A stretch of 64,000 bases of DNA from Arthrobacter sunyaminii (GTDB lineage Bacteria; Actinomycetota; Actinomycetes; Actinomycetales; Micrococcaceae): positions 3,596,001-3,660,000 of the forward strand of contig NZ_CP076456.1 in assembly GCF_018866305.1 (NCBI RefSeq), given 5' to 3'. The position numbers were made by a program, and so were the translations under genes. Below are positions 39,956-48,879 of the stretch, in pieces. The notes under the pieces are model-generated. The model searched no databases. It had not been told where the DNA came from and was given only the letters and a program-made list of their open reading frames with translations. Each line of letters opens with the position of its first letter. Position 1 is the first letter of the stretch.

Positions 39956-41764
39956 TCAGCCCTCCAGGGCTTCTTCCTGGCGGAGGTAGACGGACAGGAG
40001 GTCCCGGGCGTGCTGCGTCTGGGGCCCTTCCTTTTCCATCGCTTCCATCATGGACGCTGCCTGTGCCTTGCCTCCGGGGAACGGCGGCAGGAGCGGAACG
40101 TCAGGATCCGAGACCACCTCAATGATGTACGGCCGGTCAGCCGCGAGCGCCTGGTCCCAGGCAGCACCGAGCTGCTCCGGATCGTCCACCCGGATGCCCT
40201 CAAAGCCCAGCAGCTCCGCGTAGCCGGCATAGTTGAAGTCCGGAAGCGCCTGGCTGTCCGGGAAGCGCGGTTCGGTTTCCATCTCCCGCTGTTCCCACGT
40301 CACTTCCGCCAGTTCTCGGTTGTTCAGGACGCAGACAATGAAGCGCGGGTCCGCCCACTGCTGCCAGAGCCTGCTGACCGTAATCAGTTCGGTGATCCCC
40401 GCCATCTGCATGGCGCCGTCTCCGGACAGGGCAATAAGCGGGCGGTCCGGACGGGCAAGCTTTGCGGCCAGGCCGTAGGGCACAGCGCATCCCATGCTTG
40501 CCAGCGTGCTGGACAGATGCGCGGGAACGCCGGCCGGCAGCCGCAGTTGGCGGGCGTACCAGTAGACGCTGCTGCCCACGTCCACGGCTACCTGGGCGTC
40601 CGCGGGCATGCGGCTGCTCAGCTCGTAGACGGCGCGCTCGGGGTTCACCGGGTCGGCCGGGGTAAAGGCACGCTCGCGCGCAAGTTCGTGCCAGGAACGC
40701 ACCGCCTGTCCGACGTCGTTCCGCCAGTCGGAGGGTCCGCGCTCCTCCAGCAGCGGCAGCAGGGCGTCCAGGCATGCGGCAGCTCCACCGGGAAGCGCAA
40801 CTTCCACCGGGTACCGGTTGCCGATCGCCGCCGAATCGATGTCGATCTGCACGGCTCGAGCAGCCCCGGGCGGCGGATAGAACTCGGTCCACGGGTCATT
40901 GGAGCCAATGATCAGCAGCGTGTCGCAGTTGGCCAGCACATAACCGCTGGCCGAGGTACCCAGATGGCCCATGACTCCGGCCGCCAGCGGCAGGGACTCG
41001 TCCACGTACGGCTTGCCGAGCAGGCTGGTGGTAACGGCAGCGCCCAGCTTTTCGGCCAGGGCCATCACCTGTTCCTGCGCGCCGCGGGCTCCCTGCCCTA
41101 CCAGCAGGGCGACTTTCTGACCGCTGTTCAGCAGGTTGGCGGCGGCCTGCACGTCTTCGTCGCGGGGCAGGATCCGGGCCGGCCGCCATACCGGAGCGGT
41201 GGTGAGCACGCCGTGTTCCTGGTCCAGTTCCGGAGCCGGCGCCTGCTGAACATCATGCGGCAGGATCACCACGGAGGGAGTGCGGGTGGCAAGGGCTTCT
41301 TTGAAGGCCCGGTCAATGACCAGCGGCGCCTGTTCCGGGCTGGACACCTGCTGCCGGAATCCGGACGCAACGTCCCGGAACAGGTGCATCAGATCCACTT
41401 CCTGCATGTAGCCGGACCCCAAAACACTCAGGCTCTGCTGTCCGATGACGGCCACCACCGGCACCGAGTCCATCCGGGCGTCATACAGGCCGTTGAGCAG
41501 ATGGATGGCACCCGGGCCCTGGGTGGAGACCACCACGCCCACTTCCCCGGTGTACTTGGCGTGGCCCACCGCCATAAAAGCTGCGTTCTCCTCATGCCGG
41601 GCCTGGATAAACTCCGGTCCGCCCGCCCGCCGCAGGGCACCCATCAGCGGGTTGATGCCGTCGCCGCTGTATCCGAAGATCCGGCCCACTCCCCATGCCT
41701 GGAGCCGTTGGACCACCAGGTCCGCTACCAATTCCGGTTCATCCTGTGGTCCTGTGCCGTCCAT
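39956..41764 (-). CDS. Thiamine pyrophosphate-dependent enzyme, PoxB-like
   Basis: 602 aa. ATG 41764 is chosen for GGGAGG 6-7 nt upstream; two earlier in-frame ATGs lack signals. Three-domain POX/ALS fold: catalytic Glu in QARHEENAAFMAVGHAKYTG, central domain LLVGQGARG, and the ThDP-binding ALSGDGAMQMAGITELI...NN motif. Closest in layout to pyruvate oxidase, which would give acetate or acetyl-phosphate plus CO2, but acetolactate synthase or oxalyl-CoA-type activities share the fold. The C-terminal 60 residues carry no obvious PoxB membrane-binding helix. Confidence 0.87.
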   Translation of the reverse strand: MDGTGPQDEPELVADLVVQRLQAWGVGRIFGYSGDGINPLMGALRRAGGPEFIQARHEENAAFMAVGHAKYTGEVGVVVSTQGPGAIHLLNGLYDARMDSVPVVAVIGQQSLSVLGSGYMQEVDLMHLFRDVASGFRQQVSSPEQAPLVIDRAFKEALATRTPSVVILPHDVQQAPAPELDQEHGVLTTAPVWRPARILPRDEDVQAAANLLNSGQKVALLVGQGARGAQEQVMALAEKLGAAVTTSLLGKPYVDESLPLAAGVMGHLGTSASGYVLANCDTLLIIGSNDPWTEFYPPPGAARAVQIDIDSAAIGNRYPVEVALPGGAAACLDALLPLLEERGPSDWRNDVGQAVRSWHELARERAFTPADPVNPERAVYELSSRMPADAQVAVDVGSSVYWYARQLRLPAGVPAHLSSTLASMGCAVPYGLAAKLARPDRPLIALSGDGAMQMAGITELITVSRLWQQWADPRFIVCVLNNRELAEVTWEQREMETEPRFPDSQALPDFNYAGYAELLGFEGIRVDDPEQLGAAWDQALAADRPYIIEVVSDPDVPLLPPFPGGKAQAASMMEAMEKEGPQTQHARDLLSVYLRQEEALEG

Positions 41765-41899
41765 TGCATGCCTCCCATGGAAGATCAGTGTGCTTGGTAT
41801 CCCCCACTCTTCCATCCCGCGGGCAAGAAATGCACGTTTGGACGGCCCGCTGCTCATGCATTGATGTGTGACGCTGTGCCCGCCGCTATGCTCAAAAAC

Positions 41900-42436
41900 A
41901 TGGGTAAGGTCATCTATTACGTTGCATCGTCACTGGATGGCTACATAGCCACCGAAGACAACAAGCTCGACTGGCTGCTGGACTTCGGCTTCGAGGCGTT
42001 CCAAACGCACTATGACCAGTTTTTGGCCGGGGTCGGCGCACTGGTGATGGGTTCGGTAACGTACGACTTCGTCCGCGCCGAGGACCCCGGTTCCTGGGCC
42101 TACGGCACCCTGCCCTGCCAGGTGCTGACCAGCAGAAATCTGCAGGCGCCGCCGGACACCGGTGTACGTTTCGCCGCCGGTAACATCCGGGATATCTGCG
42201 CAGCCGCAGTGGCCGACGCCGGCAACCGGAACGTCTGGGTGGTGGGCGGCGGTCATGTCGCAGCCCAGTTTGCCGACGCCGGGCTGCTGGACGAAGTACG
42301 GGTCACCTATATGCCCGTGGCGCTCGGCAGCGGGCGCCCCCTGCTTCCCGTCGCAGCGCCCACCGGCCGCATGCGGCTGACGGGGACGACGTCGTTCAAC
42401 GGCGGGGCTGCCGAACTCCGCTTTTCCGCCGAATAG
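41900..42436 (+). CDS. Dihydrofolate reductase family protein (second copy)
   Basis: 178 aa: KVIYYVASSLDGYIATEDN, LVMGSVTYDFV, NVWVVGGGHVAAQFADAGLLDEV and the PVALGSGRPLLP end. ATG 41900 is favoured over 41888 because TATGCT ends 7 nt before it (leaderless). Divergent from the PoxB-like gene. RibD-C-like reductase of unknown substrate. Confidence 0.9.
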   Translation: MGKVIYYVASSLDGYIATEDNKLDWLLDFGFEAFQTHYDQFLAGVGALVMGSVTYDFVRAEDPGSWAYGTLPCQVLTSRNLQAPPDTGVRFAAGNIRDICAAAVADAGNRNVWVVGGGHVAAQFADAGLLDEVRVTYMPVALGSGRPLLPVAAPTGRMRLTGTTSFNGGAAELRFSAE

Positions 42437-42485
42437 GCCGGCAGCCGCAACGCATCCCTGCCCGCTTCCCGGTTCACTGTAGGGT

Positions 42486-42776
42486 GTGTTCCGTGCGCGC
42501 CCTCTGGTGGCCCTCGAAGACGCCGGCGACCTGCCGGGGCACGTCACCGCGTCCCTGAAGGCGGCGCTGCGAAACTGGGAAAAGCTGCTGGCACTGGTCT
42601 CGGACCTCCTCACGGCCGCCACAGCCCGCGCAGCGAGGCAGAGCGGGGCACTGTCTTCACCGATACCCTGCCGCTTGCCCGTTCCGGTGCTGATTTTGTG
42701 CCCCGCGCAAGGCTGTGAAAATATCCAGTTGGATCCGGCACCCTACCGGGCACATTCAGCAGGGGAATTTACTTGA
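42486..42776 (+). CDS. Uncertain ORF in a 339-nt gap before gtrA
   Basis: The gap 42437-42775 has one frame that looks partly coding: from GTG 42486 the first 55-60 codons have strong third-position G/C and give a helical product (LVALEDAGDLPGHVTAS, RNWEKLLALVSDLLTAAT). The rest of the frame, to TGA overlapping the next ATG, looks non-coding. No Shine-Dalgarno. It may be a gene remnant; a TAGGGT box 7 nt before a competing GTG at 42493 gives only 21 codons. Confidence 0.25.
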   Translation: MFRARPLVALEDAGDLPGHVTASLKAALRNWEKLLALVSDLLTAATARAARQSGALSSPIPCRLPVPVLILCPAQGCENIQLDPAPYRAHSAGEFT

Positions 42777-43246
42777 TGGCCAACCACGGCATTTCACCCG
42801 TCCGCAAGGTACTGCGGCGTCTGGGGTCCTTCTCCCTCGTCGGCGCAGTGGCCTTCGTTGTGGATGTCTCCCTTTTCAACGTCCTGGCCTCGACAGTGCT
42901 CGATGACAGCCCCATAACCGCCAAGGTCATCTCCGTTGCCGCTGCCACGACCGTCTCCTGGGTCGGCAGCCGATACCTGACCTTCCGCAGCACCCGGGGG
43001 CGGAGCGTCCGCAGCGAAACCCTGCTTTTCGCCCTGACCAACGTGGTGGGGCTGCTCATCGCCACCGGCTGCCTGTTCGTGTCACACTACGTGCTGGGTT
43101 TCACCAGCCAGTTTGCGGACAACATTTCCGGCAACGTCATCGGTGTCCTGGCCGGCAACGTGTTCCGGTACTTCGCGTACCGCTACGTTGTTTTCACCAC
43201 GGAAGAGGAACGGGCAGCCCGGAGCGCGCTGAAAGAAAACGCATAA
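42776..43246 (+). CDS. GtrA family membrane protein
   Basis: 156 aa, four TM helices (LVGAVAFVVDVSLFNVLAS, ITAKVISVAAATTVSWVGS, LLFALTNVVGLLIATGCLFV, GNVIGVLAGNVFRYFAYRYVVF) with the family RYLTFR and FRYFAYRYVVF motifs. AGGGGA precedes a TTGATG pair; ATG 42776 is taken. GtrA-type proteins flip lipid-linked sugars for surface polysaccharide or teichoic acid modification. Confidence 0.9.
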   Translation: MANHGISPVRKVLRRLGSFSLVGAVAFVVDVSLFNVLASTVLDDSPITAKVISVAAATTVSWVGSRYLTFRSTRGRSVRSETLLFALTNVVGLLIATGCLFVSHYVLGFTSQFADNISGNVIGVLAGNVFRYFAYRYVVFTTEEERAARSALKENA

Positions 43247-43270
43247 GGGCTGCCCGGCCGTTCGGCTACG

Positions 43271-44653
43271 CTACTTCCGGGACTGCGGCGTGCGGATCAG
43301 CTTCTTGTTGACGAACTCATCCATGCCGTAGCGTCCCAGTTCCCGGCCCACGCCGGAGCGCTTGACGCCGCCGAAGGGCAGGTCTTCCTGGGTTCCGGAC
43401 ACGCCGTTGATCCAGACCATGCCCGATTCCAGCCGGTCAGCAACCTCAAGGGCCTTGTCCTCGTCAGCGCTGAAGACGGCGCCGCCCAGGCCGTACGGTG
43501 AGCTGTTCGCCAGTTCTACGGCTTCATCGGCGCTGGAGACCTTGTAGATCACGGCGGCCGGACCGAAGAGCTCCTCCGAGAAGGCACGCATATCCTCCGT
43601 GACGCCGGTCAGCACGGTGGGCTGAACGTAGGCGCCGGGCCCGTCCACCAACGCACCGCCGGTGTGGAGAGTTGCGCCCTTGTCCACGGCATCCTGAATC
43701 TGCTCCACCAAGGAGTCTGCGGCAGCCTGTGAGGACAGCGGTCCAAAGCGGGTGCCCTCGTCCAGCGGATCACCGGGCTGGATCTTCTGCATCTTCGCGG
43801 TGAACTTCTCCACGAAGTCGTCGTAGAGATCCTCCATGACGATGAAACGCTTAGCGGCGTTGCAGGCCTGTCCGGCGTTGCCCATGCGGCCGGCCACGGC
43901 GGACTTGACCGTGGAGTCCAGGTCCTCGGAATCCAGCACGATGAACGGATCGCTGCCGCCCAGTTCCAGCACGTACTTCTTCAGGTTCCGGCCGGCCACC
44001 TCGGCAACGGCGGAACCGGCACGCTCCGAACCGGTCAGGGAAACGCCCTGGATCCGGGGATCTGCAATGATGTCCGCGGCCTGGTCATTGGTGGCGAAAA
44101 GGTTGATGTAGGCATCCCGGGGCAGCCCGGCATCGTGGAAGATCTGCTCCATGGCCAGGGCTGACTGCGGGCAGTTGTTGGCATGCTTGAGCAGCACGGT
44201 GTTGCCCAGCATGAGGTTGGGGCCGGCGAACCGGGCCACCTGGTAGTACGGGTAGTTCCACGGCATGATGCCCAGGATCGCGCCGATCGGTTCGGTGCGC
44301 ACGGTGGCCCCGCCGCCGCCCTTTACGCTCAGTTCCTCATCGGCCATGAAGCCGGGGCCTTCGGCGGCGTAGTAGTCGTAGATGTCTGCGGACAGGGCAA
44401 CTTCGCCCTTGGCCTCACGCAGGGGCTTGCCCATTTCGGTGGCGATCAGGGCCGCCAGCTCGCCGCTGCGTTCGCGGTACAGCTCGGCCACCCGGGCGAT
44501 GATCTTGCTCCGGGCCTCAACCGGCTGGCTGCGCCACGAGGAAAAGGCACCGTGGGCTGCGCTGATTGCTTCGTTGATTTCGGCGTCGGTGGCTTCGGCG
44601 AATTCTTGCAGTGTCTCCCCGGTTGCGGGGTTCACGGTTTTGTAAGCAGTCAT
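43271..44653 (-). CDS. NAD(P)-dependent aldehyde dehydrogenase (succinate-semialdehyde type)
   Basis: 460 aa. GIMPWNYPYYQVARFAGPNL, catalytic Glu in VLELGGSDPF and catalytic Cys in GNAGQACNAAKR, with the C-terminal LPFGGVKRSGVGRELGRYG. The length and active-site residues fit the short SSADH/GabD-like branch. TAACGT ends 7 nt before ATG 44653, so leaderless; the extension to 44728 is dropped. No gabT-like neighbour, so the pathway is uncertain. Confidence 0.93.
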   Translation of the reverse strand: MTAYKTVNPATGETLQEFAEATDAEINEAISAAHGAFSSWRSQPVEARSKIIARVAELYRERSGELAALIATEMGKPLREAKGEVALSADIYDYYAAEGPGFMADEELSVKGGGGATVRTEPIGAILGIMPWNYPYYQVARFAGPNLMLGNTVLLKHANNCPQSALAMEQIFHDAGLPRDAYINLFATNDQAADIIADPRIQGVSLTGSERAGSAVAEVAGRNLKKYVLELGGSDPFIVLDSEDLDSTVKSAVAGRMGNAGQACNAAKRFIVMEDLYDDFVEKFTAKMQKIQPGDPLDEGTRFGPLSSQAAADSLVEQIQDAVDKGATLHTGGALVDGPGAYVQPTVLTGVTEDMRAFSEELFGPAAVIYKVSSADEAVELANSSPYGLGGAVFSADEDKALEVADRLESGMVWINGVSGTQEDLPFGGVKRSGVGRELGRYGMDEFVNKKLIRTPQSRK

Positions 44654-44737
44654 GGGGCTCACGTTACCGGCGGCTGTGGCAGGAGCCACAGCGGTTCGCT
44701 CTTGGCTCAACCGCCGCACCCGGCACACCAGGCGCGG

Positions 44738-45541
44738 CTAGCGGCGGGCCGGGGCGGCGTCGCCGTCGGGTTCCGGCGGATTCCGGCGGGCGGAACGAGG
44801 CCGGGGAAAGCGGCCGAACCGGGGCCGCGGCCAACCCTGTTCCTTCTTGCGTGAGCCGGCTTCGGCAGCCCCGGATCCGCTGGGTTTGCTGCGCGTCCGG
44901 CGCGGAAGCCGCACGCTCAGCTCCCCCGGGCCGGGCAGGCGCCAGCCGCGGCGGCGGGCCACGGTGCAGATGACGGCGGCGGAGACGATGGCCACGGCCA
45001 TGCCCACATTGCGCAGTCCCAGGTGATAGAGGACGGCCATTTCAATGGCGGCAATGAGGGCGCCGGTGGCGTACAGGGTGTTGCCGCCGAAGATCGCCGG
45101 CACCCGTCCCACGGCGATATCGCGGATCATGCCGCCGCCCACCGCTGTGGCGACGCCGATCAGGATGGCAGGCAGCCACTCCAAGCCAAAGCCCAGGGCC
45201 TTGGATGTTCCGGTGGCCGCCCAGCAGCCAAGGGCAAAGGAATCAATGACGATCAGGAACCGATTGGCCCATTTCCCCTTGAGCTCAATCAGGTAAGCAA
45301 TGAACGCACCGGCAATGGCTGCAAAGAGGTAGGCGGGATCGGTCAGCGCCACCGGGGTGCCCGCCTGCAGCAGCGTGTCGCGCAGGACACCTCCGCCCAG
45401 GGCTGAGGTGAGCGCCAGGACCACAAAACCCACCGGGTCCATACGCAGCTGCCGGGCAACCGCTCCGCCCAGTACGCCGTTCGCCAGCACCCCGGCCAGG
45501 TCCACGACCCTGAACACGGCCTCCGGATCCAAAATCTCCAC
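44738..45541 (-). CDS. Trimeric intracellular cation (TRIC/UPF0126) family membrane protein
   Basis: 267 aa. Two UPF0126 repeats, each with the glycine motif at a helix end (ALGGGVLRDTLLQ and AVGGGMIRDIAVGRVP), and seven TM helices. GTG 45541 with GGGAG upstream. An unusual C-terminal tail of about 60 residues, rich in Arg/Pro (WPRPRFGRFPRPRSARRNPP), extends past the channel domain. Potassium or glycine transport is known or suspected in homologues. Confidence 0.9.
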   Translation of the reverse strand: MEILDPEAVFRVVDLAGVLANGVLGGAVARQLRMDPVGFVVLALTSALGGGVLRDTLLQAGTPVALTDPAYLFAAIAGAFIAYLIELKGKWANRFLIVIDSFALGCWAATGTSKALGFGLEWLPAILIGVATAVGGGMIRDIAVGRVPAIFGGNTLYATGALIAAIEMAVLYHLGLRNVGMAVAIVSAAVICTVARRRGWRLPGPGELSVRLPRRTRSKPSGSGAAEAGSRKKEQGWPRPRFGRFPRPRSARRNPPEPDGDAAPARR

Positions 45542-45630
45542 GCCGCTCCCGCTGTTGATTGGTGCCGTGTTTTCCGGCGTCCAGTCTAGCGCGGCAGGGT
45601 CCCGGGTTCGGCAGCATCACCTTTTATCAG

Positions 45631-46071
45631 TCACCGGGCGGCAAAATAATCCGCCAGCTTTTCCAGCGTTTGTTCCAGACTCGCAGGATGCCGGCGGGTC
45701 ACTCCCATGATCCGGTACATGACGCGGTGGCGGACGCCCCTGGCATCCCACTGCTCGGTTACAAGGGTCCCGCCGTCTGCAGGCTCCAGCAGGTAGCGCC
45801 AGATATGACCGCCCATATGCCGCCAGGCAATCCTGTGCCCCTCCTGAAACTCGGTGACCGTGTTGCGGATCTTGTAGGGAACGCCCATCTTCATGTCCAT
45901 GCCGAAAGTGGCTCCGGGGGCCAGTCTGGCAGGACCGTGGGGGTGCGCGTCACGGACGGTTCCAGACCCGTCGATAACACTGTGCATGGCCGGACGGGCC
46001 AGCAGGTCAAACACGGATTCCGGCGAGGCGGGAACAAAGCGCTCGCGGCTGATCAGGTAGGGGCTGTTCAT
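45631..46071 (-). CDS. SRPBCC family protein
   Basis: 146 aa START/Bet v1-like fold: ISRERFVPASPESVFDLLARP at the N-terminus, a strand-rich middle (FGMDMKMGVPYKIRNTVTEF) and a long C-terminal helix (SLEQTLEKLADYFA). TAGACT ends 6 nt before the ATG (leaderless). Likely binds a hydrophobic small molecule; ligand unknown. Confidence 0.88.
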   Translation of the reverse strand: MNSPYLISRERFVPASPESVFDLLARPAMHSVIDGSGTVRDAHPHGPARLAPGATFGMDMKMGVPYKIRNTVTEFQEGHRIAWRHMGGHIWRYLLEPADGGTLVTEQWDARGVRHRVMYRIMGVTRRHPASLEQTLEKLADYFAAR

Positions 46072-46127
46072 CGGGTCAGTCTAACGGCACGTAAGTTTCA
46101 GGCTCCGGGTCCGGTTACAGGCCCCGG

Positions 46128-46814
46128 TTACAGGGTCCGTTCGTAGAGCCAGCCGTCTCCGCCCATGACCAGCCGGTGCCGGGCCTCCGGGTCGCCGGGC
46201 AGCTGGGGGTACTCGGCGTCGCCGTGCCAGACCATTACCGGCGGCGTCTGGCCGGGCAGCTGGCGGGTTGTGTAGGTCTGCGGCGCGGCAGCGCCGGCCG
46301 CTGCGAGCGCGGCGGCAACCGTTTCCACCCCCAGCAGCCCGTGCAGTGTCACCCAAGTGGGCGGGTACAGTTCCATGCTCCCCTCCCGCTGCCGGCGGAA
46401 CGCATCGGCGGGAGTCAGCCAAACCGCGTCCACATGTTCTTCGGGGCTGAGCAGGATCTCTCCCTCGGGTGCTTCGGCCAGGAAGAACCACGTCCGGTAG
46501 CGGCGCGGCGCTTCGGGCGGCGGCTCCCAGCAGGAAAGCCGCACCAGGTTGGGCTCCGCCAGGCGGAGCCCGGTTTCCTCTTCGGTTTCACGCACGCCCG
46601 CCCGGAGCGCGGCCGCAAGTTCACCGTCGTCGTTCGCCGTAGGCTGCACCGAATCCGCCGGCAGTCCGTAGTCCTCGGGGTCCACCCGCCCACCGGGAAA
46701 CACCCAGGCGCCGGCAAAGGATCCCCGGTGGCGGGGACGCTCCAGCAACAGGACCTGCAGTCCGTCGGGCGCATCGCGCAGCAGCACCACTGTGGCGGCC
46801 GTGCCGTGAAGCAT
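46128..46814 (-). CDS. NUDIX hydrolase
   Basis: 228 aa. The NUDIX helix is present as GELAAALRAGVRETEEETGL with the REXXEEXG core; VFPGGRVDPEDYG precedes it. ATG 46814 is the first start giving the normal N-terminus (TAATVVLLRDAPDGLQVLLL). The C-terminal part (about 90 residues) resembles the RDD1/NUDT19-like long NUDIX branch, which includes CoA-diphosphate hydrolases. The extension to 46988 overlaps the divergent gene and is rejected. Confidence 0.9.
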   Translation of the reverse strand: MLHGTAATVVLLRDAPDGLQVLLLERPRHRGSFAGAWVFPGGRVDPEDYGLPADSVQPTANDDGELAAALRAGVRETEEETGLRLAEPNLVRLSCWEPPPEAPRRYRTWFFLAEAPEGEILLSPEEHVDAVWLTPADAFRRQREGSMELYPPTWVTLHGLLGVETVAAALAAAGAAAPQTYTTRQLPGQTPPVMVWHGDAEYPQLPGDPEARHRLVMGGDGWLYERTL

Positions 46815-46953
46815 GATGGATTCCGTTCGTGAGGGGGAGACTTGCGGGACCGTACTGGAGTCCCTTGAAGGATGGTAGCCGTTATCCGCAGGCAGTAGCC
46901 GCGGGCACAGGACCCGCCCTATCCTGAAAACCCCGCGGAAGGGCGCGCCTGCT

Positions 46954-47598
46954 ATGGAAAAGGCTGTAACGGACAAGTTCGACTTCAAGAAAAGCTACCC
47001 CGAGCTCTACGCCCCCAAGTCCGGCGATTTCGCCCTGGTAGAGGTTCCGGCCCTGCAGTACCTTGCCTATGACGGACACGGGGATCCCAACACGTCGAAG
47101 GAATATCAGGGCGCCTTGGAATGCCTCTACCCCACTGCGTATGCGGTGAAGTTTGCGTCCAAAAAGGACCTCGGCCGCGATTTCACCGTGGGCCCGCTCG
47201 AAGGACTCTGGCGTGCGGCTGACATGGACGCTTTTATCCGCGGCGACAAGGATTCCTGGGACTGGACCATGCTGGTGGCCCAGCCGCCGTGGATTACCCC
47301 TGGCCTGGTTTCGGATACCGTCGCCGCGGTTGCCAGGAAGAAGAAGCCGCCGGGGCTGGACAGGGTGCGCCTGGTGACCCTTGAGGAAGGCACCTCGGCG
47401 CAGATCCTGTACATCGGAGCTTACGACGCCGAGGGCCCGGTCCTTGAGCGCCTGCATCACCAGTGGATGCCGGCACACGCACTCACCTTCAACGGCGACC
47501 ACCATGAGATCTACCTCAGCGATCCGCGGCGGACCGCCGTGCACAAGCTCAGGACGGTGCTGCGGCAGCCGGTCCGCCCGCTGGGCCCTTCCGCCTAG
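46954..47598 (+). CDS. GyrI-like small-molecule-binding protein
   Basis: 214 aa. FDFKKSYPELYAPKSGDFALVEVPALQYLAYDGHGDPN is the hallmark start of the standalone GyrI-like family; DRVRLVTLEEGTSAQILYIG and HHEIYLSDPRRT complete it. AAGGG lies about 7-8 nt before the ATG. Ligand unknown; homologues bind or hydrolyse hydrophobic toxins. Its end overlaps the convergent gene by 4 nt. Confidence 0.9.
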   Translation: MEKAVTDKFDFKKSYPELYAPKSGDFALVEVPALQYLAYDGHGDPNTSKEYQGALECLYPTAYAVKFASKKDLGRDFTVGPLEGLWRAADMDAFIRGDKDSWDWTMLVAQPPWITPGLVSDTVAAVARKKKPPGLDRVRLVTLEEGTSAQILYIGAYDAEGPVLERLHHQWMPAHALTFNGDHHEIYLSDPRRTAVHKLRTVLRQPVRPLGPSA

Positions 47599-48077
47599 GC
47601 GGGTTTGTCCAACCCGCGCGGTTTGGCGGCCGGCGCACCCAGCATCGCTTTCAGCTGGTCATCGCTCACCCGTGTGAGAGCGGTGAGCAGGTTCATGATG
47701 CGGGCACGCTCACGGGCGTCAAAGCGGGTGGCATCGAGAATGTCGCTGACCCAGAGTCCGTCCATTGCCAGACGGACAATGACGCCGATGACTCCGGTGG
47801 GCTGCCCGGGGTCCAGGTTGTCCTGGTCAAGCCTGCGGTTCAGGTAAATCAGGGACTCCGCCAGGTTGGGGCGTCCGACGGCGGTGGCCAGCAGTGCCCC
47901 CTGGTCAGTGTCGCTGTTGGACTCGGCATCCGAGAACGCCTTGATGTAGGCGCGGTCCGAGGCTCCCACCTGTTCCGGGTCCGAGTCCGCGAGCCGGCCC
48001 AGCTTGTGGACCAGCTCGATAATCATTGCTTCAACGTCCTGCTCGATTTCTTCGAGAGGTGCGCCTGGCCTGAACAT
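47595..48077 (-). CDS. TetR-like C-terminal effector domain without DNA-binding domain
   Basis: 160 aa. The sequence matches the helical ligand-binding half of a TetR branch: SDRAYIKAFSDAE, GALLATAVGRPNLAESL, VIVRLAMDGLWVSDILDATRF and RARIMNLLTAL. The HTH that should precede it is absent. An in-frame TGA lies 12 nt upstream of the ATG, and no HTH is readable in any frame as far as the divergent gene. GGAGG 4 nt before ATG 48077 argues the short form is expressed. It may be a ligand binder, an antagonist of a full-length TetR, or a decayed regulator. Confidence 0.75.
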   Translation of the reverse strand: MFRPGAPLEEIEQDVEAMIIELVHKLGRLADSDPEQVGASDRAYIKAFSDAESNSDTDQGALLATAVGRPNLAESLIYLNRRLDQDNLDPGQPTGVIGVIVRLAMDGLWVSDILDATRFDARERARIMNLLTALTRVSDDQLKAMLGAPAAKPRGLDKPA

Positions 48078-48093
48078 TTTGCCTCCAGCTCAA

Positions 48094-48118
48094 CGGTCAA
48101 CCGCCGTTCGGTTGACCG
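48094..48118. promoter_or_regulatory. Perfect 10-bp inverted repeat, operator candidate
   Basis: CGGTCAACCG and CGGTTGACCG flank a 5-nt spacer (CCGTT). It lies 17 nt upstream of the HTH-less TetR-like gene and in the divergent region before the YczE-like gene. Size and symmetry fit a TetR-type operator. Confidence 0.7.
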
Positions 48119-48234
48119 ACCAGCTTAGCCCGGTTCCGTTTTATTCTCAGCTCCGGGGAGCTTCCCGCCGCCACGCCGGGCGTAGCGCCGGGCACCGGTT
48201 TGAAGTCCGGCAGACAACAGGCTTGTCTTAGTCC

Positions 48235-48879
48235 ATGACGTGGATCACCGTACGCCGTGCCGTCCAGCTGCTGGTCGGGCTGTTTTGCTATGGCTTTGCC
48301 ATTGGCATGATGATTCAGGCTCATCTGGGCGTTTCCCCCTGGGATGTGCTGGGACAGGGCGCAGCCCGTTCTTCGGGCATTCCCTTCGGCATCGTGACCG
48401 TCCTGATTGGCGCGCTCGTGCTGCTGCTGTGGATCCCGCTGAGGCAGAAACCGGGCATCGGCACCGTCCTGAATGTGCTGCTGATTGGTCCCAGCGCCGA
48501 AGTTTGCCTTGCCCTGGTGCCCGCTCCTGATCAGCTTTGGGCGAGGGTTTTGCTCTTCACCGGCGGTCTGGTGCTGCTGGCTGCCGCCACCGGCGTCTAT
48601 TTAGGGGCACGGCTGGGCCCCGGCCCGCGGGACGGGCTGATGACCGGGATGCACCGCCGCTTCGGATGGCCCGTTTGGGCCGCGCGCACCGGCATAGAGG
48701 TGGCAGTGCTCAGTGCGGGGTGGGCGTTGGGCGGCACCGTGGGTCTGGGAACAGTGGCCTTTGCCCTGCTGGTGGGTCCGCTGGTCAGCCGTACGATGCC
48801 GTTCTTTGATATCCGAGCGCTCGGTCCGCTTCCGGGGGCGTCACGTCCGCGGCCCGTAGGTCAGGATGGCATTGCCTGA
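48235..48879 (+). CDS. YczE/YitT-like membrane protein
   Basis: 214 aa with five or six TM helices. RAVQLLVGLFCYGFAIGMMIQAHLGVSPWDVL is characteristic of the YczE family, with the GLGPGPRDGLM-like motif (ARLGPGPRDGLMTGMH) in the middle. Divergent from the TetR-like effector domain with the palindrome between them. It overlaps the next convergent gene by 39 nt. Transport function unproven. Confidence 0.88.
   Translation: MTWITVRRAVQLLVGLFCYGFAIGMMIQAHLGVSPWDVLGQGAARSSGIPFGIVTVLIGALVLLLWIPLRQKPGIGTVLNVLLIGPSAEVCLALVPAPDQLWARVLLFTGGLVLLAAATGVYLGARLGPGPRDGLMTGMHRRFGWPVWAARTGIEVAVLSAGWALGGTVGLGTVAFALLVGPLVSRTMPFFDIRALGPLPGASRPRPVGQDGIA

Noticed and set aside
42493..42558. 21-codon leaderless ORF (MRALWWPSKTPATCRG) after TAGGGT
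   Set aside because: Too short to judge; a competing frame has better codon bias.
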